Below, piece after piece: positions 50,676 to 58,095 of a stretch of DNA of 64,000 bases. The translations under genes and the position numbers were made by a program. Below the pieces are notes generated by a model. That model saw nothing but the letters and a program-made list of their open reading frames with translations, searched no databases and was not told where the DNA came from. Source of the DNA: JAFKFI01 sp963795435 (GTDB lineage Bacteria > Pseudomonadota > Alphaproteobacteria > Acetobacterales > Acetobacteraceae); assembly GCA_963795435.1 (NCBI GenBank), contig CAWCHV010000007.1, positions 682,001 to 746,000 of the forward strand. The letters run 5' to 3'. Position 1 is the first letter of the stretch. Each line of letters opens with the position of its first letter.

Positions 50676-52157
50676 TCAGCCAGGCGGGAACTTTGGGTTT
50701 CCGTAGGGGTAGAACCGCGTCAGGTCGACATTCTGGTAGGGCAGCGCGTCGAGCCGCACCGTTCCGAGAAAGGGCTCGGTCGGCTCGACCAGCAGGATCG
50801 TCCGCGCGAAGCCGCTGTCGTCGAAGCCGCGCCGGAAGTGGACGCGCGACTTGATCGCGATCACCTGGAAGCTGTCGGCGCGCAGGTCGAGCTCGGACGG
50901 CTCCTGGATCTGAGCCAGGTAGGGGCTGACTACCAGCACGTTGCCGCGCCCGAACCCGACGCCTACCCAGAGCTGTCCCGCCCTCTCGAACGCCTTCAGG
51001 ACGGTCCCGGTGATCCGCACCGGCTGGCCCGCCGACGGGTCCGCCAGCCCGCCGACCGGCATGTCGAACGCATCCCCTGCCTTCACGCCGCGCGCCTCGA
51101 GCGTCGCGATGACCCCGGCATCCGCGATCGTTGCGATCAGGGCGTTGGAGAGGCCCTGATGGACGATCTCCCGCAGCAGCCAGGTCGCATAGCCCGAGCG
51201 GTCGCTGTGGTCGGCGAGCACGACGGGCGTTTCGCCCCGCGCCACCGCCTGCTTCGCCAGCGCCACTCCCTCCGGGATGGTGTGGATCGTGGTCGATCCG
51301 AGCAGCGCCGCCCGGAGGCGCCACGCCACGCCGGCCATGTCGTCGGCGATACGCGCGGCGAGCGCGGGGTTGCCGTTCGTCATGGCCTGGAAGGTCATCC
51401 CAACATCCGGCACGTCGGCCCAGGGGAAGCCGAAGAACACGTTCACATAGGCGTCCGGCTCCCGCGCCTCCCAGATCAGCGCGCGCTGCACGAGATCCAT
51501 CCACGGCGAGGCGCCGGTCCATTGCAGCACCGTGGGCGAGATGATCGGCGCCTTCGCCGTCGCGGTGGCCGGCCGGTAGCCGCCGCGGATCGCCCGGACC
51601 AGACACCGCGCCGCCCGCTGTCCCTGCAAATGGCTGTCGTAGTGCGGGAAGTATTTGCCGGTGAACGCCATGTCGGCGTGCCGCAGGAACTCCTCGTCCT
51701 CGTTGCCGTGCGGATCGAAGGTGCCGGCGATGAACGCATCCGGCCCGACCGCCTGACGCACCCGGCGGGCGAGTTCGGCCTCGGGCCGAGGCACGCCGCG
51801 CACGGCCATCGCGCCATGCACGCAAAGGTAGACGCCGTGGAACGGTCCTTCCGCCGCGATCTCCGCGATCATTCGGCCGACGAAGGTCTCGTAGGCCTCC
51901 TCCGTGACCCACCCGGAGCCCGTGCCCGTTCGCGGCCAGAGCGGCGATTCGATGCCGACCAGCTCGACCCCGTCATATTCCCGCGCGACCTGGACGAACC
52001 CGCCCATGTAGGAGCGGGCGTCCCATCTCAGCAGCGCCTCGCCCCTGGCGGGCGAGCCCTCGTAGATGAAATCGGCGAGCGCCGTGTCGTTGCCGAGGAA
52101 CGTGACCGTCTCGTGCGAGAAGTGCAGGACGGCAATGCGGATCGGCGGCCCGGCCAT
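50676..52157 (-). CDS. M81 family metallopeptidase (MlrC-like)
   Basis: 493 residues, similar to microcystinase MlrC. IAVLHFSHETVTF near the start, GVYLCVHGAMAV, GTFDPHGNEDE and YDSHLQGQRAA provide probable zinc ligands. A C-terminal MlrC domain follows from about residue 300 (VVLADHSDRSGYA). Most relatives are from bacteria that never meet microcystin, so a peptide or cyclic amide of another kind is likely. It starts 20 bases after the SDR gene on the same strand and is probably co-transcribed. Confidence 0.87.
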   Translation of the reverse strand: MAGPPIRIAVLHFSHETVTFLGNDTALADFIYEGSPARGEALLRWDARSYMGGFVQVAREYDGVELVGIESPLWPRTGTGSGWVTEEAYETFVGRMIAEIAAEGPFHGVYLCVHGAMAVRGVPRPEAELARRVRQAVGPDAFIAGTFDPHGNEDEEFLRHADMAFTGKYFPHYDSHLQGQRAARCLVRAIRGGYRPATATAKAPIISPTVLQWTGASPWMDLVQRALIWEAREPDAYVNVFFGFPWADVPDVGMTFQAMTNGNPALAARIADDMAGVAWRLRAALLGSTTIHTIPEGVALAKQAVARGETPVVLADHSDRSGYATWLLREIVHQGLSNALIATIADAGVIATLEARGVKAGDAFDMPVGGLADPSAGQPVRITGTVLKAFERAGQLWVGVGFGRGNVLVVSPYLAQIQEPSELDLRADSFQVIAIKSRVHFRRGFDDSGFARTILLVEPTEPFLGTVRLDALPYQNVDLTRFYPYGNPKFPPG

Positions 52158-52177
52158 GCGTGTTTTTCCCCAAACCC

Positions 52178-52993
52178 TCAGGCCGAGCGGACCAGCCCGC
52201 CGTCAATCGGGATCACCACGCCGGTCACATAATCGGAAAGATCGGTGGTGAGGAACTCGACCACCTTGGCGCAATCCTCCACATCTCCGAGACGACGGAG
52301 GGCGACCCGGTCGGCCCGGTTGGTGTTGGCGTCGCTGGTGCCCGGCATCACCATCGCGACGATCCGCCCGGTGGTGATGGTGCCAGGTGCTATGCAGTTC
52401 ACGGTGATGCCGTGCGGGCCGAGATCCTGCGCCAGATAGCGCGTGTAGTGCGCGATCGCCGCCTTCGCCGCGCCGTAGTGCGCGTAGCCGCCATCGGCCG
52501 AGGGCGCGAGACCGGCGACCGAGCTCACCGTGACGATCTTTCCGCCCTTCTGCCGCTTCATGTGCGGCGCCACCGCGTTGACCGAATAGACCGTGCCGAA
52601 CAGGTTCATCGCGGTGACGAGTTGCAGCAACCCGGCATCGAGCGCGCTGGCCTTGGTGTCCAACGGCCGCCCGCGCCCGCCGCCCGCGTTGGCAACCAGG
52701 ATGTCCACCCGGCCCCATGCGCCGATCACGCGCTCGACCATCGCGTTGACGGCCTTTTCGTCGCAGACATCGACCTCGATGCCGATGGCGCTGCCGCCCG
52801 TCGACTCGATCTCCGCCACCGTGCTCTCGGCGGTCATCGCTTTCGCCTCGGCCTCGAACTCTTCGTAGGATTTGAGATTGACGTCCGCGACCGCGACCTT
52901 GGCCCCGAGCCCGGCCAGCCGCCGCGCATAGGCGCGCCCCAGTCCGCGCCCCGCGCCGGTGACGATCGCGACCTTGCCATCGAGCTTGCCCAT
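52178..52993 (-). CDS. Short-chain dehydrogenase/reductase
   Basis: 271 residues. The cofactor motif IVTGAGRGLGRAYA is at the N-terminus, LVANAGGG near residue 100, Ser in VSSVAGLAPS, and the catalytic YGAAK (Tyr and Lys). ADVNLKS after beta-2 suggests NAD preference. An insert of about 15 residues between helices 2 and 3 resembles the longer SDR group. ATG 52993 follows AAGGGGG. Substrate unknown; the downstream M81 peptidase may be in the same pathway. Confidence 0.9.
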   Translation of the reverse strand: MGKLDGKVAIVTGAGRGLGRAYARRLAGLGAKVAVADVNLKSYEEFEAEAKAMTAESTVAEIESTGGSAIGIEVDVCDEKAVNAMVERVIGAWGRVDILVANAGGGRGRPLDTKASALDAGLLQLVTAMNLFGTVYSVNAVAPHMKRQKGGKIVTVSSVAGLAPSADGGYAHYGAAKAAIAHYTRYLAQDLGPHGITVNCIAPGTITTGRIVAMVMPGTSDANTNRADRVALRRLGDVEDCAKVVEFLTTDLSDYVTGVVIPIDGGLVRSA

Positions 52994-53075
52994 CGAATTC
53001 CCCCTTCCCGTTCCGATCGGGGGATTGTCCGGGCGACACGGCGGAAGGGCAATGCCCCCAACGCGCGCCGTGGCG

Positions 53076-53291
53076 TCAGTCGCGACGGCCCATCGCGCGC
53101 TGCGCCTCATGCACGAGGTCGGGGCACAGCGTCGCAATGTCCTGCGAAAAGATCGACAGCACCGGCGCGCTGGCGCCCAGCGCCTGCACCGAGGCTTCGT
53201 CCGCGCCGCCGAGCAGGTGCTCGTCGGTGATACGGCGTGTGCTGGAGAACCCGGCGAGGCCAGGAAGGAATTTTGTCAAGCCGAGATACAT
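53076..53291 (-). CDS. Small hypothetical protein
   Basis: 71 residues with no recognised domain, membrane segment or signal peptide. ATG 53291 has AAGGGA about eight bases upstream, and the gene reads in the same direction as the SDR 82 bases downstream. Composition matches the genome. It could be a real small protein or a chance frame in high-G+C DNA. Confidence 0.4.
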   Translation of the reverse strand: MYLGLTKFLPGLAGFSSTRRITDEHLLGGADEASVQALGASAPVLSIFSQDIATLCPDLVHEAQRAMGRRD

Positions 53292-53478
53292 CGGACTGTC
53301 CCTTTCAGGTCAGATGGCCAAATAGATGGGGTGACGTTCGCCCGTGCAGCGCGGCAATCCCAAGCCCCTGCCCTGCCTGACTTGCATGATGGTCTTAACC
53401 AAACCGCGTCCGGGGATGATGGCTGGACGGGCCAGCGGTCGGCGGGCAATCTGCCGCCCGCACGGGACCAGGATTTTC

Positions 53479-54582
53479 ATGCGCCAGCACCGGATCGCCG
53501 CCATTCCCGCCGACGGCATCGGCCCCGAGGTGATCGCCGCCGGGCTCGAGGTGCTGGACGCAGTGGCGGCGCGCGACGGCGGATTTGCCCTGAAAATCGA
53601 CCAGTACGACTGGGGCTCGAACTGGTACCGCAAGCACGGCGCGATGATGCCGCCCGACGGACTCGCCTGGATGCGCACGGCCGACGCGATCTATTTCGGC
53701 GCGGTCGGCGATCCCAACATCCCCGATCACGTGACCCTCTGGGGGCTGCGGCTGGCGATCTGCCAGGGGCTCGACCAGTACGCCAACGTGCGGCCCACCC
53801 GCATCCTGCCCGGCGTTGCCAGCCCGCTGCGCGACGTGGCGGCGGGCGATCTCGACTGGCTCATCATCCGCGAGAACTCGGAGGGCGAGTACGCCGGGCA
53901 CGGCGGGCGGGCCCATCGCGGGCTGCCCGAGGAGGTCGCCACCGAGACCTCGATCTTCACCCGGCGCGGCGTCGAGCGGATTCTCACCTTTGCCTTCGAG
54001 CAGGCCCGCGCCCGGCCGCGAAAGCACCTCACCGTCGTCACCAAATCCAACGCCCAGCGGCACGGCATGGTGTTCTGGGACGAGATGGCGGCGCTGGTCG
54101 CCAGCCGTTACCGAGATGTGACCTGGGAAAAAGAACTGGTCGACGCGATGGCCGCGCGAATGGTGCGCCGCCCCGCCAGCATCGACACGGTGGTCGCGAC
54201 CAACCTGCACGCCGACATCCTGTCCGACCTCGCCGCGGCGCTCGCCGGCAGCATGGGCATCGCCCCCACCGCCAACATCGACCCCGAGCGTCGCGGCCCC
54301 TCGATGTTCGAGCCGATCCACGGCTCCGCCTTCGACATCACCGGCAAGGGCATCGCCAACCCGGTCGGCAGCCTGTGGAGTGCGGCCATGATGCTGGAGC
54401 ATCTCGGCGAGAAACCCGCCGCCGACCTGCTGATGCGCGCCATCGAACAGGTCTGCGCCGTCGGCATCACGACCCCCGACCTCGGCGGCAGGGCCACCAC
54501 GAAGGAGGTCACCCGCGCCGTCTGCGAGGCAGTGCGGGGGGCGAACCTCGAATTTCCCGAAAGCAACAGGACTAAGGCATGA
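53479..54582 (+). CDS. Isocitrate/isopropylmalate dehydrogenase family, tartrate dehydrogenase-like
   Basis: 367 residues. IAAIPADGIGPEVIAAGLEV opens the fold, RENSEGEYAGHGG is the hallmark of tartrate dehydrogenase/decarboxylase (TtuC) in this family, and MFEPIHGSAFDITGKGIANP completes the active site. These enzymes oxidise tartrate or D-malate with NAD and Mg/Mn. ATG 53479 follows AGG by seven bases. Its stop overlaps the start of the chorismate mutase gene in ATGA. Confidence 0.88.
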   Translation: MRQHRIAAIPADGIGPEVIAAGLEVLDAVAARDGGFALKIDQYDWGSNWYRKHGAMMPPDGLAWMRTADAIYFGAVGDPNIPDHVTLWGLRLAICQGLDQYANVRPTRILPGVASPLRDVAAGDLDWLIIRENSEGEYAGHGGRAHRGLPEEVATETSIFTRRGVERILTFAFEQARARPRKHLTVVTKSNAQRHGMVFWDEMAALVASRYRDVTWEKELVDAMAARMVRRPASIDTVVATNLHADILSDLAAALAGSMGIAPTANIDPERRGPSMFEPIHGSAFDITGKGIANPVGSLWSAAMMLEHLGEKPAADLLMRAIEQVCAVGITTPDLGGRATTKEVTRAVCEAVRGANLEFPESNRTKA

Positions 54583-54890
54583 CGGCCCACCTGACCGCCG
54601 GCGATCTCACGTTTCGCCAGGAACTCGATGCGATTCGCGACACCATCGACAATCTCGACGCCGCGCTCATCCACATCCTCGCCGAGCGCTTCAAATGCAC
54701 CCAGCGGGTCGGCGTGCTGAAGGCGCGGCACCAGGCGCCCCCCTCCGACCCCGCCCGGGAGGCGCGTCAGGTGGCGAAGCTGCGGGCGCGCGCAGAGGCG
54801 GCCAAGCTCGATCCGGTGTTCGCCGAGAAGCTGCTCGCCTTCATCATCGCGGAAGTGATCCGCCACCACGAGGCGATCGCGCGCGAATAG
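54579..54890 (+). CDS. Chorismate mutase (AroQ-type)
   Basis: 103 residues, all helical, with DAIRDTIDNLDAALIHILAE, RFKCTQRVGVLKA (active-site Arg and Lys) and KLLAFIIAEVIRHHEAIA. It isomerises chorismate to prephenate in the cytoplasm on the way to phenylalanine and tyrosine. It has no attached dehydratase or dehydrogenase. The tight 4-base overlap with a tartrate-dehydrogenase-like gene is unexpected; no other aromatic-pathway gene is near. Confidence 0.88.
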   Translation: MTAHLTAGDLTFRQELDAIRDTIDNLDAALIHILAERFKCTQRVGVLKARHQAPPSDPAREARQVAKLRARAEAAKLDPVFAEKLLAFIIAEVIRHHEAIARE

Positions 54891-54897
54891 GTCCGGC

Positions 54898-55314
54898 CTA
54901 TACGCGCAGGGGAACCGTGGCGCCTCGCCGTGCGTGGTCCACGCTCCATACGCCCGCGCCGGCGAATGCCAGGTAGAGAAAGGCGAAGCAGAAGAAAACC
55001 GCCGCCTCGCCGCCGTTGAGCAGCGGGAAGAAGCCGCGCGGGGCGTGCGCCATGAAATACGCCACCGCCATCTCGCCCGACAGGATGAACGCGGCGGGCC
55101 GGGTGAACAGGCCGAGCAACAGCAAGATGCTGCCGACCAGCTCGATCACCCCGGCAATCCAGATGAGCGAGAACGGCTGCAGATTGTCGAACATCGCGAC
55201 GTGCGGGAAGCCGAAGAATTTCGCGAACGGGTGCTGCAGGAACAGCAGCGCCACCGCGATGCGAAACACGCTGAGCATCCGTGGCGTCCAATCGGCGGTC
55301 ATGTCCCCGGCCAT
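54898..55314 (-). CDS. DoxX family membrane protein
   Basis: 138 residues with four hydrophobic helices: RIAVALLFLQHPFAKFFGF, LIWIAGVIELVGSILLLLGL, RPAAFILSGEMAVAYFM and FLYLAFAGAGVWS. This is the DoxX layout of small quinone-related or redox membrane proteins, often of unknown function. ATG 55314 has GAGG eight bases upstream. It lies 48 bases after the ABC permease gene on the same strand. Confidence 0.85.
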   Translation of the reverse strand: MAGDMTADWTPRMLSVFRIAVALLFLQHPFAKFFGFPHVAMFDNLQPFSLIWIAGVIELVGSILLLLGLFTRPAAFILSGEMAVAYFMAHAPRGFFPLLNGGEAAVFFCFAFLYLAFAGAGVWSVDHARRGATVPLRV

Positions 55315-55362
55315 CGGTCGCACCTCATCGTATGGAAGCCCGACGCTACGTCTTCCGCGTCC

Positions 55363-56154
55363 CTATCGCCAGCCCAGCAGCGCCCGCTCCAGCCGCCCGA
55401 TCACCCAGGACAGCGCGAGGCCGAGCAGGGACAGCATGACGATCCCGGCCAGCAGATTGTCGGTGTCGTAGAGATTGCCCGCCGAGAGCACGAAGGCGCC
55501 GATGCCGCGCTCGGCGCCGATCATCTCGGCGGCCACCAGCAGGATGATCGCGATGGAGACCGTCACGCGGAAGCCGCTGAGGATCGCCGGCAGCGCTCCC
55601 GGCAGGATCACCTTGCCGACGATCGACCAGAACGGCAGCGAGAAGGACTGCGCCGTGCGGATCAGCCCGCGCGGCACCGCGTCGATGCCGGCGGCGGTGC
55701 TAATCACGGTGGGGAAGAACACGCCGAACGCCAGGGTCGCGTCCTTCGAGCCCTCGCCGATGCCGAACCAGATGATGAATAGCGGCACCAGCGCGATCTT
55801 CGGGATCGGGAACAGCGCCGAGACCACCGCCATCCCCGGCGCCCGGGCCGCCGAGAACAGACCGACCGCGAGACCCACCGTCAGCCCCGCCGCCGTGCCA
55901 ATGCTCCAGCCGATCGCCAGGCGCTGCAAGGAGGCGCCGAGATGCCGCCACAGCTCGCCGCTGACCGCGAGCTGATAGAGAGCCACGGCGATCGCCGCCG
56001 GGGCCGGCAGGAACAAGGTCGGGATCACCCCCGCCCAGGCGCCCGCCTGCCACAGCATAACGAGCCCGATCAGCGTCGCCGCCGCTGCACCCGGCAGCAC
56101 GCGCGGGGAAAATCCGCCGCCACGGAACGGCACGCGCCCCTCAAGCCGCCGCAT
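55363..56154 (-). CDS. ABC transporter permease (NitT/TauT/SsuC-like)
   Basis: 263 residues with about six membrane helices. FPIPKIALVPLFIIWFGIGE and the EAA loop GLIRTAQSFSLPFWSIVGKV are typical of nitrate/taurine/aliphatic sulfonate permeases. Its start overlaps the end of the ATPase gene by 14 bases. With the ATPase and binding protein upstream it forms a complete importer, probably for a small organic molecule such as a thiamine precursor, sulfonate or aromatic acid. Confidence 0.9.
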   Translation of the reverse strand: MRRLEGRVPFRGGGFSPRVLPGAAAATLIGLVMLWQAGAWAGVIPTLFLPAPAAIAVALYQLAVSGELWRHLGASLQRLAIGWSIGTAAGLTVGLAVGLFSAARAPGMAVVSALFPIPKIALVPLFIIWFGIGEGSKDATLAFGVFFPTVISTAAGIDAVPRGLIRTAQSFSLPFWSIVGKVILPGALPAILSGFRVTVSIAIILLVAAEMIGAERGIGAFVLSAGNLYDTDNLLAGIVMLSLLGLALSWVIGRLERALLGWR

Positions 56155-56935
56155 CGGCCGCCTCCCGGTCGGCCGCCGCCGCGTCGTCGCGGATCATGCG
56201 CCACAGCTCCGCCTCGATCGCCAGCAGGTCGGGATCGCTCGCGCTGCGCCCGTGGATCGGCCGGTCGATCCGCGCGATGTGCCGCACCCGCCCCGGTCGG
56301 CGCGACAGGACGACGATCTGGTGGCCGAGCCGCACCGCCTCGGCGAGATTGTGCGTGACATAGACCGTAGTGGTTCCGGCCCGCTCGATGAGCTCCGAGA
56401 ACTCATCGAGCAGCAGGGCGCGGGTCTGCGCGTCGAGCGCCGAGAGCGGCTCATCCATCAGGAGGCAGGCCGGCCGCACCGCCAGCGCCCGCGCGATCCC
56501 GACCCGCTGGCGCATTCCGCCCGAGAGCTGGCGCGGCCAGGCGCGGGCGAACTCGGCGAGGCCGGCGATCCGCAGCACCTCCTCGATGCGCGCCCGCCGC
56601 GCCTCGCGCGGCAGCCGGCCTTCCAGCACGAGGGAAACGTTGCCCGCGACGGTTCGCCAGGGGAGGAGAGAAAAATCCTGGAACACGTAGGTCAGCGGGT
56701 TGAGGCAGTCCTCCGCCACGGCGCCTTCGCACAGCACCTCGCCGCGCGTGGGCGCCAGCAGCCCGCCCATGATGCCGAGCAACGTCGATTTCCCGCAGCC
56801 CGAGGGCCCCACGAGGACCGTCACCTCGCCGGGGGGGATATCGAGCGAGATGGCGTCGAGCACCACGAGATCGCGGTAGGCGTGTTCTACGCCGCGCAGG
56901 GTAAGCGCGACCCCTCCCCCAACCCCCTCCCTCAA
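56141..56935 (-). CDS. ABC transporter ATPase (NitT/TauT/SsuB-like)
   Basis: 264 residues with Walker A GPSGCGKST, Q-loop FQDFSLLPWRT, signature LSGGMRQR and Walker B LLMDEPLSALD, as in SsuB/TauB. The only start codon that keeps the first beta-strand is TTG at 56935, which lies in the loop of a palindromic repeat hairpin (56923-56945). The next in-frame candidates would remove part of the nucleotide-binding fold. The first nine or so codons are therefore repeat-derived, which is odd. It lies between the binding protein and permease genes. Confidence 0.88.
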   Translation of the reverse strand: MREGVGGGVALTLRGVEHAYRDLVVLDAISLDIPPGEVTVLVGPSGCGKSTLLGIMGGLLAPTRGEVLCEGAVAEDCLNPLTYVFQDFSLLPWRTVAGNVSLVLEGRLPREARRARIEEVLRIAGLAEFARAWPRQLSGGMRQRVGIARALAVRPACLLMDEPLSALDAQTRALLLDEFSELIERAGTTTVYVTHNLAEAVRLGHQIVVLSRRPGRVRHIARIDRPIHGRSASDPDLLAIEAELWRMIRDDAAAADREAADAAA

Positions 56936-56992
56936 GGGGAGGGGGCTTTCTTCTCCCTCTCCCCTTGCGGGAGAGGGTCGGGGTGAGGGTTC
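56911..56992. repeat. Palindromic intergenic repeat, copy B
   Basis: Two perfect hairpins in tandem: CCCCCTCCC (56923-56931)/GGGAGGGGG (56937-56945) and CCCTCTCCC (56955-56963)/GGGAGAGGG (56969-56977), followed by CGGGGTGAGGG. It shares its layout and the TTCTTCTCCCTC and GGGTGAGGG blocks with copy A at 41217-41310. It sits inside an operon, between the binding protein gene and the ATPase gene, and covers the ATPase start. Confidence 0.8.
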
Positions 56993-57002
56993 GCGCTCCG
57001 CA

Positions 57003-58025
57003 TCATCCCGCCGTCAGCACCGGCATGAACCGCGTATCGACGATCTTCCCCGGGTCGATATCCCCCTTCACCATGCCCTGCGCCTCGAACCATTTGAGCT
57101 GCGCGGTCACGTCCGCGACATCCAGCGCCGCGTCCGGGTCGTAGTATCCCACCCCATCGACGATCTTGCGCGCCGCGTCGGGGTCGCCCGCGAAGACGTA
57201 TTTGCCGATCGCCGCGATCGCCGCGTCGGTCTTGGCGTCGTGCACCGGCTTGCCCGCCGCGTCCCGCCGCAGGAACGCCTCCCGGTAATCCGCCACACCC
57301 TTCCGGTAGGCCCGCGCGAAGCGATGCAGCGCGTCGGCGCTTGTGGCGATCATGCGCTCGGTGGTGAACACGGCGGTGATCTGGTAGGGCGCCACGTCGC
57401 CCACCCAGCCGATGATCTTCACCTCCCCGCTCGCCGCCAGCGGCTTGGCTTGCGAGGCGATGGCGATGGTCGCGTCCACCTGCCCGCTGCGGACCGCCGC
57501 CAGCATATTCGGCACCTGCTGCAACGGCCGCAACGTGACGCTCTTAAGATCGAATTTTTCCGCCTCCGCGATCCGCCCCAGCATGTAGTGGAACGACGAG
57601 CCGTATTGCGTGATGGCGAAACTGTGCCCCGGCAGCTCGTCGAGCGCGGTCAACCCACCAGCGTACGCTTTGGCCGAGGCCAGCACCGCCGAGCCCTCAT
57701 AACCCCGCCGCTCGTGCAGCCCGCCCCCGATCACTCGCAGCGCGCCCTTGCCGGCGAGGGAAAAGAAGCCGCCGGTGAGCGCCGTCACGCCGACGTCGAT
57801 GTCGCCCGCCACCGCCGCCGCGGCGATCGGCTGGGCGGCCTCGAAGAAGCGGAACTCCACCGGCACGCCCTCGTCGCGGAAATAGCCGCGCACCTCGGCG
57901 ATATAGAACGGCGCGGGCGAGAGGGTGTGCAGCAGGCCGAGCCGCAAGCTCTCGGCCGCCAGCGCGCGGGGTGCGATCCCGGCGGCGGCGAGCAGCCCGA
58001 GCGAGGCGCGGCGTGTCAGGTGCAT
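57003..58025 (-). CDS. ABC transporter substrate-binding protein (NMT1/SsuA-like)
   Basis: 340 residues with the N-terminus MHLTRRASLGLLAAAG, a twin-arginine-like signal with a cut after ALA (about residue 23). The mature part is a two-lobe binding fold: LGLLHTLSPAPFYIAEVRGY, GDIDVGVTALTGGF and ITQYGSSFHYMLGRIAEAE. This family delivers sulfonates, thiamine precursors or aromatic acids to an importer; the ligand here is not predictable. It is the first gene of the transporter operon. Confidence 0.88.
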   Translation of the reverse strand: MHLTRRASLGLLAAAGIAPRALAAESLRLGLLHTLSPAPFYIAEVRGYFRDEGVPVEFRFFEAAQPIAAAAVAGDIDVGVTALTGGFFSLAGKGALRVIGGGLHERRGYEGSAVLASAKAYAGGLTALDELPGHSFAITQYGSSFHYMLGRIAEAEKFDLKSVTLRPLQQVPNMLAAVRSGQVDATIAIASQAKPLAASGEVKIIGWVGDVAPYQITAVFTTERMIATSADALHRFARAYRKGVADYREAFLRRDAAGKPVHDAKTDAAIAAIGKYVFAGDPDAARKIVDGVGYYDPDAALDVADVTAQLKWFEAQGMVKGDIDPGKIVDTRFMPVLTAG

Positions 58026-58095
58026 CGGGTTTCCTCGGCGCGATTTCCCGCAACGCCCCTTGCCACAACGGCGGGCCGCAGTCCAAGTCAGCGCG

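Noticed and set aside
53344..53478. N-terminal extension of the tartrate-dehydrogenase-like protein
   Set aside because: The extra 45 codons lack similarity, while ATG 53479 has an AGG ribosome binding site and begins the conserved fold.
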